A stretch of 64,000 nucleotides of DNA, from positions 1 through 64,000 of the forward strand of contig NZ_VBUI01000013.1 of NCBI RefSeq assembly GCF_005780185.1. The letters are read 5' to 3'. The first letter of the stretch is position 1. Every line of letters begins with the position of its first letter. Under the pieces are notes generated by a model. The model was not told the origin of the DNA and made no database searches. It saw nothing but the letters and a program-made list of their open reading frames with translations. Made by a program: the position numbers and the translations under genes. Below, piece after piece: positions 53,022 through 63,351 of the stretch. Source of the stretch: Halomonas urmiana (GTDB lineage: Bacteria; Pseudomonadota; Gammaproteobacteria; Pseudomonadales; Halomonadaceae).

Positions 53022-53696
53022 TCAGGTGTCGGCCCACATCCGCAGCAAGTTGGCGAGGCTCTTCGAGAGGGTGTCGAAGGTCGGCGTCTTGCCGTTCTCC
53101 TCGAAGAGGCGGCGGCGGGTGGTGTCCAGATCGAAGAGCACCTCCCGTTGCTGGGGATCGCGGACCAGGCTCTGTGCCCAGCCGACCGCCGCCAGGCGCT
53201 CGCCCCGGGTGACCGGCTCGACCCGGTGCAGGGTCGAGGAGGGGTAGAGCACCAGCGAGCCGGCCGGCAGCTTGAAGGTCTGCTCGCCGCCAGTGGTCTC
53301 GATCAGCAGCTCGCCGCCATCGTAGGCGTCCGGATCGCCGAGGAAGAGAGTGAAGGAGATATCGGTGCGCATGGCGCCGCCGGGGCTGCCCATGATCGCA
53401 TCGTCCACGTGGTTGCCGTAGCTCATGCCCGGCTCGTAGCGGCTGAACATCAGCGGCTTCATGCGCCGCGGGCGCACCGCCATCTGGAACAGCGCATGGC
53501 GCTGGAGGTGGCCGACCACCTCCTCGCGCAGCGCGCTCACGGCGGGATGGCTGCTCTCGGCCTGGTGGTTGTGCTTGACCGTTCGGGCATGCCAGCCGGC
53601 GGTCTCGCGGCCGTCCTGGAAGGGCGTGTCGGCCAGGGTGGACTGGATCCGCTGAAGCAGTTCCTCGGGAATGATCTGGGCGATGCAGAGGATCAC
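53022..53696 (-). CDS. piuC: PKHD-type Fe(II)/2-oxoglutarate dioxygenase PiuC/YbiX
   Basis: A 224-residue cytosolic hydroxylase of the PiuC/YbiX family, commonly iron-regulated and found near siderophore receptor genes. The iron ligands are His and Asp in GNHVDDAIM and the distal His in PSSTLHRVEPV; the Arg that binds 2-oxoglutarate is in TRGER. The start is the GTG at 53696, giving the family-type opening MILCIAQII, with GGAG five to six bases upstream; the ATG at 53708 lacks a ribosome site. The gene is divergent from the Glu-Gly-Gly repeat protein gene. Confidence 0.87.
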   Translation of the reverse strand: MILCIAQIIPEELLQRIQSTLADTPFQDGRETAGWHARTVKHNHQAESSHPAVSALREEVVGHLQRHALFQMAVRPRRMKPLMFSRYEPGMSYGNHVDDAIMGSPGGAMRTDISFTLFLGDPDAYDGGELLIETTGGEQTFKLPAGSLVLYPSSTLHRVEPVTRGERLAAVGWAQSLVRDPQQREVLFDLDTTRRRLFEENGKTPTFDTLSKSLANLLRMWADT

Positions 53697-53733
53697 GATC
53701 GACTCCATTCGGGTGGGGACGGCCCCAGTATAT

Positions 53734-53752
53734 CTGAATGAAAAGGATTTGC
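53734..53752. promoter_or_regulatory. Possible weak Fur-box-like site between piuC and the EGG-repeat gene
   Basis: By hand alignment 11 of 19 bases match the classical Fur consensus (core AATGAAAAGGATT). Iron control would fit the piuC neighbour, but the match is weak and only suggestive. Confidence 0.25.
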
Positions 53753-53844
53753 GTTCCGTGGCCGGGCAGTACTATCGTTTCGTCGCGGTGTCTGCCGCCC
53801 ATATTCATGCAACGAGACCCATGCAACGAGAGGAAGCGCGCATC

Positions 53845-54888
53845 ATGGCCAATACCCGCACCAAGCTCTGGATCGGCGTCGGAACGAGTGTCCTGCTGGG
53901 CACGGCGAGCGCCGGCTGGGCCGACAGCGTCGAGGCCCACGAGGGCGAGATGAACGCCGCCGAGCAGAGCCGGCACAACGAGGGTGGCGAAGGCGTCGAG
54001 CAGAGCCAGCACCATGAAGGTGGCGAAGGTGGCGAAGGTGGCGAAGGTGGCGAAGGTGGCGAAGGCGGAGAAGGCGGCGAAGGCGGAGAAGGCGGCGAAG
54101 GCGGAGAAGGCGGCGAAGGCGGAGAAGGCGGTGGCCTGGGACCGGATCCGCTGGCGGTCTTCTCCGGCTGGGATGCCACCCAGGGCGGCGAAGGCGGTGA
54201 AGGCGGCGAAGGCGGCGAAGGCGGCGAGAACGCCACCGCGCCCGCCGACAACCCCGGCGTCACCTATACGCGCCTGGCCATGATGCAGGGCCACCTCGAG
54301 GTCGCCCGCGAGCTCTATCGCCAGGGCGAGCAGGATGCCGCCGTGGTGCACTTCGCCCACCCCCTCGACGAGCAGTATCCGTCCGTGGAGTCGGCCCTGG
54401 CATCCCGGGGCGTCGACGAGGCCGTCCACTCCTCGCTCGAGACCCTCGAGCAGGGCGCTCGTGAGGGATTGGCCTGGGAGACGCTCGAATCGCGCTATGC
54501 CGAGGTCGAGACCACGCTCGAAGAGGCCATGGCCACCACCGAGGCATCGCTGCTTGAGGATCCCGCCTTCGTCAGCCGGGTGCATCGTGCCCTGGTCACC
54601 GCCTCGCTGTACGAGTATGCCGAGGCCGTCGAGGAGGGTGAGTTCACCAACGTCGTCGAGTATCAGGACGGGCGCGGCATGATGCAGGTGGGGCGTCAGC
54701 TGCTCGAGGGTCAGGGCGAGGTGTTCGGCGCGGGCGAGGACGCCGAGGGCTACCAGGCCCTGCTGAGCGCCTACGACGAGGTACTGCAGGCCTGGCCTTC
54801 GGCCGAGGCTCCTGCTCAGCCGGCGATGAGCTTCGGTGAGCTCTCGGGTGCCGTCTTCCGCCTGGAACAGCTGCTGGGCGACTACTGA
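53845..54888 (+). CDS. Secreted Glu-Gly-Gly repeat protein, unknown function
   Basis: A 347-residue protein with three parts. Residues 1-27 are a signal peptide (GVGTSVLLGTASAGWA). Residues 28-57 are His/Glu/Gln-rich, then 58-96 are thirteen uninterrupted Glu-Gly-Gly triplets, a short spacer with WD, and four more triplets around 115-128. Residues 138-347 are an acidic helical domain beginning YTRLAMMQGHLEVARELYRQG with a HFAHPLDEQYPSVE segment. I have no family name. The repeat is likely flexible and could bind metal by its dense carboxylates. ATG 53845 follows GAGGAA; it is divergent from piuC. Confidence 0.75.
   Translation: MANTRTKLWIGVGTSVLLGTASAGWADSVEAHEGEMNAAEQSRHNEGGEGVEQSQHHEGGEGGEGGEGGEGGEGGEGGEGGEGGEGGEGGEGGEGGGLGPDPLAVFSGWDATQGGEGGEGGEGGEGGENATAPADNPGVTYTRLAMMQGHLEVARELYRQGEQDAAVVHFAHPLDEQYPSVESALASRGVDEAVHSSLETLEQGAREGLAWETLESRYAEVETTLEEAMATTEASLLEDPAFVSRVHRALVTASLYEYAEAVEEGEFTNVVEYQDGRGMMQVGRQLLEGQGEVFGAGEDAEGYQALLSAYDEVLQAWPSAEAPAQPAMSFGELSGAVFRLEQLLGDY
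54016..54132 (+). repeat. Tandem 9-bp repeat encoding thirteen Glu-Gly-Gly units
   Basis: Five copies of gaaggtggc are followed by an 18-bp higher-order unit (gaaggcggagaaggcggc) repeated three times, then two further single units. A second block of four related units lies at 54189-54224. The mixture of two repeat variants indicates stepwise expansion. It is coding, not CRISPR: there are no spacers. Confidence 0.85.
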
Positions 54889-55038
54889 GGCACGATCCGC
54901 CGCCGTCATGCCGCGGGCAGGGCGGCGGCAGGATGCTGCAAGCGACGAGATCGCCGACGCGTGGCGTCAGCGAACGCCCATCCGGCGCATGGCCTCCCTG
55001 GCAGGCTGCTACCCTGTGAGTCTGCCAAGGAGGACAGC

Positions 55039-55533
55039 ATGCGATACATGGCGATGGCGCTGCTGCTCCTGCCGCTGATGGGGCAGGCGCAGATCATGAA
55101 ATGCCCGGATGGCTCCTACCGCGACCGCTGCTCGGGAGGCGAGGCCTTCCAGGGCGGCGGCGTCTCCCGCTACGCGGCGCCCGAGCCGCGTGCGTTCTCC
55201 CCCCTGCCCGACACCGACCGCTCTCGCGCTGGTGGCGACCCTCAAGGCACTGCGCCCACTCGCCCCTCGTCGGGCCCGCGTTCGGTGGCCGAGCGCGCCC
55301 GGGACATGGGGATCAGCCGCAATGAGCTGGTCAAGGCCCGCAGCCGCGGCACCATCCTGATCGGCATGGAAGAGAAGGACGTGATCGACATCCTCGGCCA
55401 GCCGGACGACGTGGATACCAGCGGGGGGTATGGCTCCCGCTGCAAGACGCTGCACTGGTACGACCGCCGAGACGACCTGCCCGATTACGTCAGCACCTGC
55501 GATGGTCGGGTCGATTACTTCAGCAACGGGTAA
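55039..55533 (+). CDS. Small secreted protein with OmlA/SmpA-like C-terminal module
   Basis: A 164-residue exported protein. Residues 1-18 are a signal peptide; the mature N terminus (QIMKCPDGSYRDRCSGGEAFQGG) is a short Cys-containing region like the DUF4124 type; a Pro/Ser-rich middle follows; the C-terminal part (from LIGMEEKDVIDILGQPDDVD) resembles the SmpA/OmlA BamE-like repeat, ending with CDGRVDYFSNG. The role may be periplasmic, but this is not shown. AAGGAGG is five bases before the ATG. A strong terminator follows. Confidence 0.75.
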   Translation: MRYMAMALLLLPLMGQAQIMKCPDGSYRDRCSGGEAFQGGGVSRYAAPEPRAFSPLPDTDRSRAGGDPQGTAPTRPSSGPRSVAERARDMGISRNELVKARSRGTILIGMEEKDVIDILGQPDDVDTSGGYGSRCKTLHWYDRRDDLPDYVSTCDGRVDYFSNG

Positions 55534-55582
55534 TCACCGGCGCTGCATGCGCCCGATCGAGTGCCTCGAGCGTCCATGACGC

Positions 55583-55618
55583 AAAACGGCCGCCGCCTCG
55601 AAGGGCGGCGGCCGTTTT
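55583..55618. terminator. Strong bidirectional terminator
   Basis: A perfect 15-bp stem (55583-55597 with 55604-55618, arm AAAACGGCCGCCGCC), a 6-base loop and a run of five T on the plus strand (T at 55615-55619). It ends the secreted-protein gene and, on the other strand, the tRNA transcript. Confidence 0.85.
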
Positions 55619-55629
55619 TCATGTCGTGC

Positions 55630-55705
55630 TGGTGCCGCAAAGAGGATTCGAACCTCCGACCTACGCATTACGAGTGCGTTGCTCTACCAGCTGAGCTATT
55701 GCGGC
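55630..55705 (-). tRNA. tRNA-Thr (anticodon CGT), with encoded CCA
   Basis: On the minus strand the gene starts GCCGCAA, and the 3-prime half TTGCGGC pairs with it as the acceptor stem. The anticodon stem is ACGCA/TGCGT around the loop CTCGTAA, giving anticodon CGT (reads ACG, threonine). The TTCGAAT T-loop and AGCTGGTAGA D-loop are canonical, and ACCA follows directly in the DNA. Confidence 0.95.
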
Positions 55706-55748
55706 GACAGCAGGCAGGATAGCGCCGGGCCCGGCGCGCTGCCAAGGG

Positions 55749-57137
<1,389 letters not shown>

Positions 57138-58601
57138 CTAGAGGACCGGCGGCACCTGCTCGAAGAGCTCGACGTCGGCCCGGTCCGGCCGCCGGGCATT
57201 GAGCTCGTGGAACTGCTCCTGGCTGCGATCGAGGTAGGCCAGGATCTCGTAGTAGCGGCGGATGTTGCGCACGTAGATCACCGGCTCGCCGCCCCGGGCG
57301 TAGCCGTAGCGCGTCTTGCTGTGCCACTCGCGCTCCTGCAGCAGCGGCAGTGAGCCGCGCACGTCGCGCCACCGGTCGGGGTCGCCGCCGCGCATCTCGG
57401 TGATCTTGCGGGCATCGTATAGATGGCCGAGGCCGACGTTGTAGGAGGCCATGGTCATGAACAGGCGGTCATCGCCTTCGATCGATGCCGGCAGGCGCTC
57501 CTCGATGTGGCGCAGGTAGCGGGCGCCGCCGTGGATGCTCTGAGCCGGGTCGAGGCGATTGTCGACGCCGAGATCCCCGGCGGTGGCGTTGGTCAGCATC
57601 ATCAGCCCGCGCACCCCGGTGGGGGAGGTGGCCCGTGGCTCCCAGTGGGACTCCTGATAGCCCAGCGCGGCCAGCAGCTTCCAGTCGAAGCCGGTGTTAC
57701 GGGCGGCCTCGCGGAACAGCTCGCTGTAGCGGGGCAGGCGCGCGCGGGCGTGGGCGATGAAGGTCCGGGCCCCCACGTACTCGAGGTAGTCGTCGTGGCC
57801 GAAGTAGCGGGCGACCAGGGCATCGAGCTCCTCATCGCGGCGCAGCGCGTCGAGGAAGCGATTGGCTTCGCCGACCAGCCCCAGCCCGCGGCCGGCGGGG
57901 AAGGCCCAGGCCAGGGAGAGCGGCTTGCCGAGCGTGAAGCCGTCCTCGACCTCGGGGAAGAACAGCCGGTTGAGGCGGAACTGGTGCTCGAAGATCACCG
58001 CGGCATCCAGGGTGCCGCCGGCCACCTGGCCGAGCAGCTCGGCCACCTCCAGTTCGGCGGACTCCTTCCAGCTGAGCCACGGATGCTCCTCCTGTAGCTC
58101 GCGCAGCACCCGGTCGGTGCCGGAGCCGCGCAGGGTGCCGATCTCGAGCCCCTCCAGTTCCTCGATTCCCTCGGGCGGATGCAGGCCGCGGCGATAGACC
58201 AGCAGCGGCTGCAGCGGCATGATCGGCCGGCTGAACAGCACGCCCTCGAGGGTCGGGTCCAGTGGCAGGGCGGCCGCGCCCAGGTCGCCCTCCTTGCGCA
58301 CCGCCTCGAGCACGCCGGAAATGTGGTGGTCAGCGTCCAGGGTCAGGCTGACCCCCAGGTGATCGGCGAAGCGGCGCACCAGCTCGTACTCGAACCCGGT
58401 GGGGCCCTCGCGCCCCTCGTAGTAGGTGGTGGGGGTATTGCGGGTATGCACGCTGAGAAAGTCCCGGGCGAGCACCTCTCTAAGGTGCGACTCCTCCGGG
58501 GAGCCGCCGTGGTGGGGTAGCAACGCCAGCAGCAGGGCGCTGCACAGCAGGGCGGTCCCGCGCCAGTGGCGCCGGGAAGGGGCGGTCGCGAATGCGGGCA
58601 T
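57138..58601 (-). CDS. mltF: Membrane-bound lytic murein transglycosylase F (MltF)
   Basis: A protein of 487 residues with a solute-binding-like domain and an SLT domain. The SLT catalytic Glu is in [11 protein letters not shown], followed by [12 protein letters not shown] and [11 protein letters not shown]. There is an N-terminal hydrophobic anchor (about 16-32) but no lipobox, unlike the paralog at 12728. The ATG at 58601 is chosen; a TTG reading reaches 58631 but has no ribosome site. It is divergent from purL and abuts tadA, the arrangement also known in pseudomonads, so this is the orthologous copy. Confidence 0.87.
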   Translation of the reverse strand: MPAFATAPSRRHWRGTALLCSALLLALLPHHGGSPEESHLREVLARDFLSVHTRNTPTTYYEGREGPTGFEYELVRRFADHLGVSLTLDADHHISGVLEAVRKEGDLGAAALPLDPTLEGVLFSRPIMPLQPLLVYRRGLHPPEGIEELEGLEIGTLRGSGTDRVLRELQEEHPWLSWKESAELEVAELLGQVAGGTLDAAVIFEHQFRLNRLFFPEVEDGFTLGKPLSLAWAFPAGRGLGLVGEANRFLDALRRDEELDALVARYFGHDDYLEYVGARTFIAHARARLPRYSELFREAARNTGFDWKLLAALGYQESHWEPRATSPTGVRGLMMLTNATAGDLGVDNRLDPAQSIHGGARYLRHIEERLPASIEGDDRLFMTMASYNVGLGHLYDARKITEMRGGDPDRWRDVRGSLPLLQEREWHSKTRYGYARGGEPVIYVRNIRRYYEILAYLDRSQEQFHELNARRPDRADVELFEQVPPVL

Positions 58602-58758
58602 AGGGGCGGCGTGCGGCGATGAGACCCTCAACCATAACCAGCTAATCGATGGCTGTCACCTTCGCCGATTTCTCGCGCCCGGTGCTTTCCAGTATCATGT
58701 GCGCTCGTTGCCGCCGGCCGCGGCCCCGAATTCCCCCCAGTACCAGAGGCTCCAGGAT

Positions 58759-61700
58759 ATGCTCGAACTGCGAGGCGCGCCCGCCCTATCTGCTTTCCGT
58801 CATGCCAAGCTGTTGGACGCCCTGCGCGCATCCGTTCCCGAGGTCGAGTCCCTGCAGGCCGACTACGTTCACTTCGTCGACCATGACGGCGACCTGGACG
58901 AGGGCGAGCGGCGCCTGCTGGAGCAGCTACTCGACTATGGTCCTGCGCGCCAGGATGCGCCCCACGGCGAGGGCCAGCTGTTCCTCGTGGTGCCGCGCAT
59001 CGGCACCCAGTCCCCCTGGTCCTCCAAGGCCACCGACATCGCCCACAACTGCGGGCTTGGCCGGGTGCGGCGCATCGAGCGCGGCATCGCCTATCGGGTC
59101 AAGGTGGCCGGGACGCTCGCCGAGGCCGCCTTCGAGAGCCTCCAGGCCGCCCTGCACGACCGCATGACCGAGACCGTGCTGGCCGATCCCTCCGACGCCG
59201 CCCGGCTCTTCGCCCACCACGCGCCGGCGCCGCTGGGCAGCGTGGACATCCTCGACGGCGGCCGCGAGGCTCTCGAGGTCGCCAACGTCGTGCTAGGCCT
59301 GGCGCTGGCCGAGGACGAGATCGACTACCTCTGCGAGGCGTTCCGCGAGCTCTCTCGCAACCCCTCGGACGTTGAGCTGATGATGTTCGCCCAGGCCAAC
59401 TCCGAGCACTGCCGCCACAAGATCTTCAATGCCGACTGGCTGATCGACGGCGAGCCCCAGGAGCGCTCGCTGTTCAAGATGATCAAGAACACCCACGAGC
59501 GCTCGCCCGGCGACATCCTCTCCGCCTACAGCGACAACGCGGCGGTGATCCGGGGCTCGGAGGCGCCGCGCTTCTATCCCGCGCCGCTGACCGGCCGTGG
59601 CGAGGAGCGCGCCGTCTACGGCGCCACACACGAGCCGATCCAGATCCTGATGAAGGTGGAGACCCACAACCATCCCACGGCCATCGCGCCGCATCCGGGC
59701 GCGGCCACCGGCGCCGGCGGCGAGATCCGCGACGAGGGCGCCACTGGCATCGGCGGCAAGCCCAAGGCGGGCCTGACCGGCTTTACCGTCTCCAACCTGC
59801 GCATCCCCGAGTTCGTGCAGCCTTGGGAGGCCTTCGACTACGGCAAGCCCGAGCGCATCCAGTCGGCGCTTCAGATCATGCTCGAGGGGCCGATCGGCGG
59901 CGCCGCCTTCAACAACGAGTTCGGCCGCCCGAACCTCGCCGGCGTCTTCCGCACCTACGAGCAGGATGCCCTGGGGCGCGACGGCATCGAGCGGCGCGGC
60001 TACCACAAGCCGATCATGCTGGCCGGCGGCTACGGCAACATCCGCGACGGCCACGTCCAGAAGGGCGAGATTCCCGTCGGCGGCAAGCTGATCGTGATGG
60101 GCGGGCCGGCGATGCTGATTGGCCTGGGCGGCGGTGCGGCCTCCTCCATGGCTTCAGGCGCCTCCAGCGCCGACTTGGACTTCGCCTCGGTGCAGCGCGG
60201 TAACCCCGAGATGGAGCGCCGCGCCCAGGAGGTCATCGATCGCTGCTGGGCGCTGGGCGAAGGGAACCCGGTCCGCTTCATCCACGACGTCGGTGCCGGC
60301 GGGCTCTCCAACGCCCTGCCGGAGCTGGTCAAGGACGGCGAACGCGGCGGGCTGTTCGACTTGCGCGCCGTGCCCAACGCCGAGCCCGGCATGAGCCCGC
60401 TGGAGATCTGGTGCAACGAGGCCCAGGAGCGCTACGTGCTCGCCGTGGCCCCGCAGGATCTTGACACCTTCGAGGCGCTCTGCGCCCGCGAGCGCTGCCC
60501 CTACGCCGTGGTCGGCGAGGCCACTGCGGCCCACCACCTGGCGGTGACCGACGGCCACTTCGAGAGCCAGCCGGTGGATCTGCCGATGAGCGTGCTGTTC
60601 GGCAAGCCGCCGAAGATGCAGCGCGAGTTCAGCCGCCAGACCAACACCCTCTCCGGCGTGATGCTCGACAACCTCGACCTGCGCGAGGCGATGGACCGGG
60701 TGCTGCGCCTTCCCGCCGTGGCTTCCAAGAGCTTCCTGATCACCATCGGCGACCGTTCGATCACCGGGCAGGTGGCTCGCGACCAGATGGTCGGCCCCTG
60801 GCAGGTGCCGGTGGCGGATGTCGCCGTGACCACGGCGAGCTTCGACACCCATGCCGGCGAGGCGATGGCCATGGGCGAGCGGCCGCCGGTGGCGCTGATC
60901 GACCCGGCCGCCAGCGCACGCCTGTCGGTCGCCGAGGCGATCACCAACCTGGCCGCCGCGCCGATCGCCAAGCTCGAGGACATCAAGCTCTCGGCCAACT
61001 GGATGAGCGCCGCCGACCATCCGGGCGAGAACCAGGCGCTGTATGACGCCGTGCACGCCGTGGGCATGGAACTCTGCCCGGCGCTGGGCATCGCCATCCC
61101 AGTGGGCAAGGACTCCATGTCCATGCGCACCGCCTGGCAGGAGGAGAACGCCCAGGGCGAGGCCGAGGAGAAGAGCATCACCTCGCCGCTGTCGCTGTCG
61201 ATCACCGGCTTCGCCCCGGTCACCGACGCCATGCGCACCCTGACCCCACAGGTCAACCTGGAGCAGGATGAATCCGACCTGCTGCTGATCGATCTGGGCG
61301 CCGGCAAGAACCGCCTGGGCGGCTCGGCGCTGGCCCAGGTCTACGGCCAGGTGGGCGACGTGTGCCCGGACCTGGACGATCCCGAGGACCTGCGCGCCTT
61401 CTTCACGGTGATCCAGGGGCTCAACGCCGAGGGCAAGCTGCTGGCCTATCACGACCGCAGCGACGGCGGCCTGCTGGTGACCCTGCTGGAGATGGCCTTC
61501 GCCGCCCACACGGGGCTCGAGATCAAGCTCGACTGGATGATCGACGAGCCCGTCGACGCCTTCAACGCGTTGTTCGCCGAGGAGCTTGGCGCGGTCATCC
61601 AGGTGAACCGCCGCGACACCGAGGCGGTGCTGGCGCAGTTCGCCGCGGCGGGCATCGAGACCTGCGGCGTTATCGCCCGGCCGCGCTACGACGACCAGGT

Positions 61701-62709
61701 GCGCGTGACGCTGTTCGAGGAGCCGCTGCTGGAGACCACCCGGCTGCTGGCCGAGCGCACCTGGGCCGAGACCAGCTACCGCCTGCAGGCGCTGCGCGAC
61801 AACGCCGAGTGCGCCAAGAACGAGTTCGACGGCCTGCTCGACGGCCGCGACCCGGGCCTCTCGGCCCAGCCGACCTTCGACGTCGACGAGGACATCGCCG
61901 CGCCCTATCTTCAGGCACCCCGGGTCAACAAGACCCGCCCGGCCGTGGCGGTGCTGCGCGAGCAGGGCGTCAACGGCCAGTTGGAGATGGCCTGGGCCTT
62001 CGACAAGGCCGGCTTCGAGGCCGTCGACGTGCACATGAGCGACATCCTCGAGGGCCGGGTGAGCCTCGAGGCGTTCAAGGGCCTGGTGGCCTGCGGCGGC
62101 TTCTCCTACGGTGACGTGCTGGGCGCCGGCGGCGGCTGGGCGAAGTCGATCCTCTTCAATCCCCGCGCCCGGGAGCAGTTCTCGGCCTTCTTCGAGCGCG
62201 ACGACAGCTTCTCGCTGGGTGTGTGCAACGGCTGCCAGATGCTCGCCCAGCTCAAGGAGCTGATCCCGGGCGCCGAGGCCTGGCCGCGCTTCGTGCGCAA
62301 CGAGTCCGAGCAGTTCGAGGCGCGGGTCTCCATGGTGCAGGTGGAGGAGAGCCCGTCGATCCTGCTTGCCGGCATGGAGGGCTCGCGCCTGCCGATCGCC
62401 GTGGCTCACGGTGAGGGCCGGGCCGAGTTCCGCGACAGCGCTCACCTGCGCAGCCTCCAGGGCAGCGGCCAGGTCGCCCTGCGCTTCCTGGATAACCACG
62501 GCCAGGTGACCACCCGCTATCCGGCCAACCCCAACGGCTCGCCCTCCGGCATCACCGGCCTGACCACGCCGGACGGACGCGTGACCATCATGATGCCGCA
62601 CCCGGAGCGGGTCGTGCGGGCGGTGACCAACTCCTGGCGCCCCGCCGAGTGGACGAAGGACGGCGCCTGGATGCGCCTGTTCCGCAACGCCCGGACCTGG
62701 CTCGGCTGA
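58759..62709 (+). CDS. purL: Phosphoribosylformylglycinamidine synthase PurL
   Basis: The 1316-residue large-type FGAM synthase of purine synthesis: FGAR plus glutamine and ATP to FGAM. The N-terminal PurS-like part is followed by two PurM-like synthetase halves (ETHNHPTAI with the structural and active nucleotide sites, [10 protein letters not shown]) and a C-terminal glutaminase with Cys in [10 protein letters not shown] and the His/Glu pair in AHGEGR and MMPHPERV. The length fits the gammaproteobacterial enzyme. ATG 58759 follows AGAGG by nine bases. A TATCAT at 58693-58698 may be a -10 element; no PurR box was seen. Confidence 0.92.
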   Translation: MLELRGAPALSAFRHAKLLDALRASVPEVESLQADYVHFVDHDGDLDEGERRLLEQLLDYGPARQDAPHGEGQLFLVVPRIGTQSPWSSKATDIAHNCGLGRVRRIERGIAYRVKVAGTLAEAAFESLQAALHDRMTETVLADPSDAARLFAHHAPAPLGSVDILDGGREALEVANVVLGLALAEDEIDYLCEAFRELSRNPSDVELMMFAQANSEHCRHKIFNADWLIDGEPQERSLFKMIKNTHERSPGDILSAYSDNAAVIRGSEAPRFYPAPLTGRGEERAVYGATHEPIQILMKVETHNHPTAIAPHPGAATGAGGEIRDEGATGIGGKPKAGLTGFTVSNLRIPEFVQPWEAFDYGKPERIQSALQIMLEGPIGGAAFNNEFGRPNLAGVFRTYEQDALGRDGIERRGYHKPIMLAGGYGNIRDGHVQKGEIPVGGKLIVMGGPAMLIGLGGGAASSMASGASSADLDFASVQRGNPEMERRAQEVIDRCWALGEGNPVRFIHDVGAGGLSNALPELVKDGERGGLFDLRAVPNAEPGMSPLEIWCNEAQERYVLAVAPQDLDTFEALCARERCPYAVVGEATAAHHLAVTDGHFESQPVDLPMSVLFGKPPKMQREFSRQTNTLSGVMLDNLDLREAMDRVLRLPAVASKSFLITIGDRSITGQVARDQMVGPWQVPVADVAVTTASFDTHAGEAMAMGERPPVALIDPAASARLSVAEAITNLAAAPIAKLEDIKLSANWMSAADHPGENQALYDAVHAVGMELCPALGIAIPVGKDSMSMRTAWQEENAQGEAEEKSITSPLSLSITGFAPVTDAMRTLTPQVNLEQDESDLLLIDLGAGKNRLGGSALAQVYGQVGDVCPDLDDPEDLRAFFTVIQGLNAEGKLLAYHDRSDGGLLVTLLEMAFAAHTGLEIKLDWMIDEPVDAFNALFAEELGAVIQVNRRDTEAVLAQFAAAGIETCGVIARPRYDDQVRVTLFEEPLLETTRLLAERTWAETSYRLQALRDNAECAKNEFDGLLDGRDPGLSAQPTFDVDEDIAAPYLQAPRVNKTRPAVAVLREQGVNGQLEMAWAFDKAGFEAVDVHMSDILEGRVSLEAFKGLVACGGFSYGDVLGAGGGWAKSILFNPRAREQFSAFFERDDSFSLGVCNGCQMLAQLKELIPGAEAWPRFVRNESEQFEARVSMVQVEESPSILLAGMEGSRLPIAVAHGEGRAEFRDSAHLRSLQGSGQVALRFLDNHGQVTTRYPANPNGSPSGITGLTTPDGRVTIMMPHPERVVRAVTNSWRPAEWTKDGAWMRLFRNARTWLG

Positions 62710-62742
62710 TTCGCGAGGTGCGGCGCCGCTCGCGCCGTCGAT

Positions 62743-62785
62743 GAAACGCCGACGCCCGGGCCATGTGCCCGGGCGTCGGCGTTTC
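62743..62785. terminator. 19-bp perfect hairpin after purL
   Basis: The arms 62743-62761 and 62767-62785 are exact reverse complements (arm begins GAAACGCCGACGCCCGGG) with a 5-base loop. The position 34 bp after the purL stop marks it as the terminator, though the T-run is short (TTT inside the arm). Confidence 0.75.
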
Positions 62786-62901
62786 TGCGATGGCCTGTCT
62801 GGCGCTGCGCGTGTTATCGGGGCGTCATCAGTGCGCCACTGTGCGCTATCGATCTGCCGCCGGTGCGCGTCCGTTCGCCTCGGCCGGCGGGGCGAGGGCG
62901 A

Positions 62902-63114
62902 TCAGCCGCGATCGTCGTCGGCGGTGTCGCGACGCTGGAGCTGCTCCTCGAGCTCCTCGATGGCGTGGCGGAACTGTGCCTGGAAGTAGTCGAAGCGTCC
63001 GAAGTCGTAGTCGCACTCGGCGCAGTGAACGTGGTACTCGTCCTTGCGGCCGGGCGGGAATCGCTTCATGCGATGGCCGCACTTGGGGCATTCCGGGCTG
63101 GTCTTCACTTTCAT
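62902..63114 (-). CDS. Small zinc-ribbon protein
   Basis: A 70-residue protein beginning MKVKTSPECPKCGHRM. The two Cys pairs C-P-K-C and C-A-E-C form a zinc ribbon, and an acidic helical tail follows (HAIEELEEQLQRR). AGGAGA lies seven bases before the ATG at 63114. Function unknown; such proteins often bind nucleic acid or proteins. Confidence 0.75.
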   Translation of the reverse strand: MKVKTSPECPKCGHRMKRFPPGRKDEYHVHCAECDYDFGRFDYFQAQFRHAIEELEEQLQRRDTADDDRG

Positions 63115-63227
63115 CTGCGCCTCTCCTGTTTCGGCTATGGGCAATCGATTCTTCCCTTGGTCCCTTTAGATATCATGGCGAAAGGCCGTCAGGTCAAGGC
63201 CCGTTCATCGCCGGCCGTGCCCCGCCG

Positions 63228-63255
63228 TTAAAATGAAAAATAATTCCACTATATT
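63228..63255 (+). promoter_or_regulatory. Predicted sigma-70 promoter of radD
   Basis: TTAAAA (63228-63233) and TATATT (63250-63255) are 16 bp apart, in an AT-rich island inside GC-rich DNA, about 97 bp before the radD start. The match is 4 of 6 and 5 of 6 bases to the consensus hexamers. Confidence 0.4.
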
Positions 63256-63351
63256 TTCCTTGCCGGCCGGGCCGGTCTATGGAGCGTCTGGCGCGCCTGA
63301 CGCGGCCGACGCCGCCCGGTAGGATGGCGTCTTCGCCGACAGGAGGTGTCC

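Noticed and set aside
54016-54224. Possible CRISPR array in the 9-bp repeat region
   Set aside because: The repeats are contiguous, in frame and without spacers; they encode Glu-Gly-Gly in a signal-peptide protein.
51085-54909. A 1274-residue minus-strand open frame with Phe-Ala repeats
   Set aside because: The Phe-Ala-Ala pattern is the complement of the Glu-Gly-Gly repeat; the frame is antisense to umuDC and the repeat protein.
58632-58758. PurR box or riboswitch before purL
   Set aside because: No PurR palindrome and no purine riboswitch core was found in this 127-bp divergent region.
60154-62601. An 815-residue minus-strand open frame opposite purL
   Set aside because: Fully antisense to a conserved purine gene, without recognisable domains.
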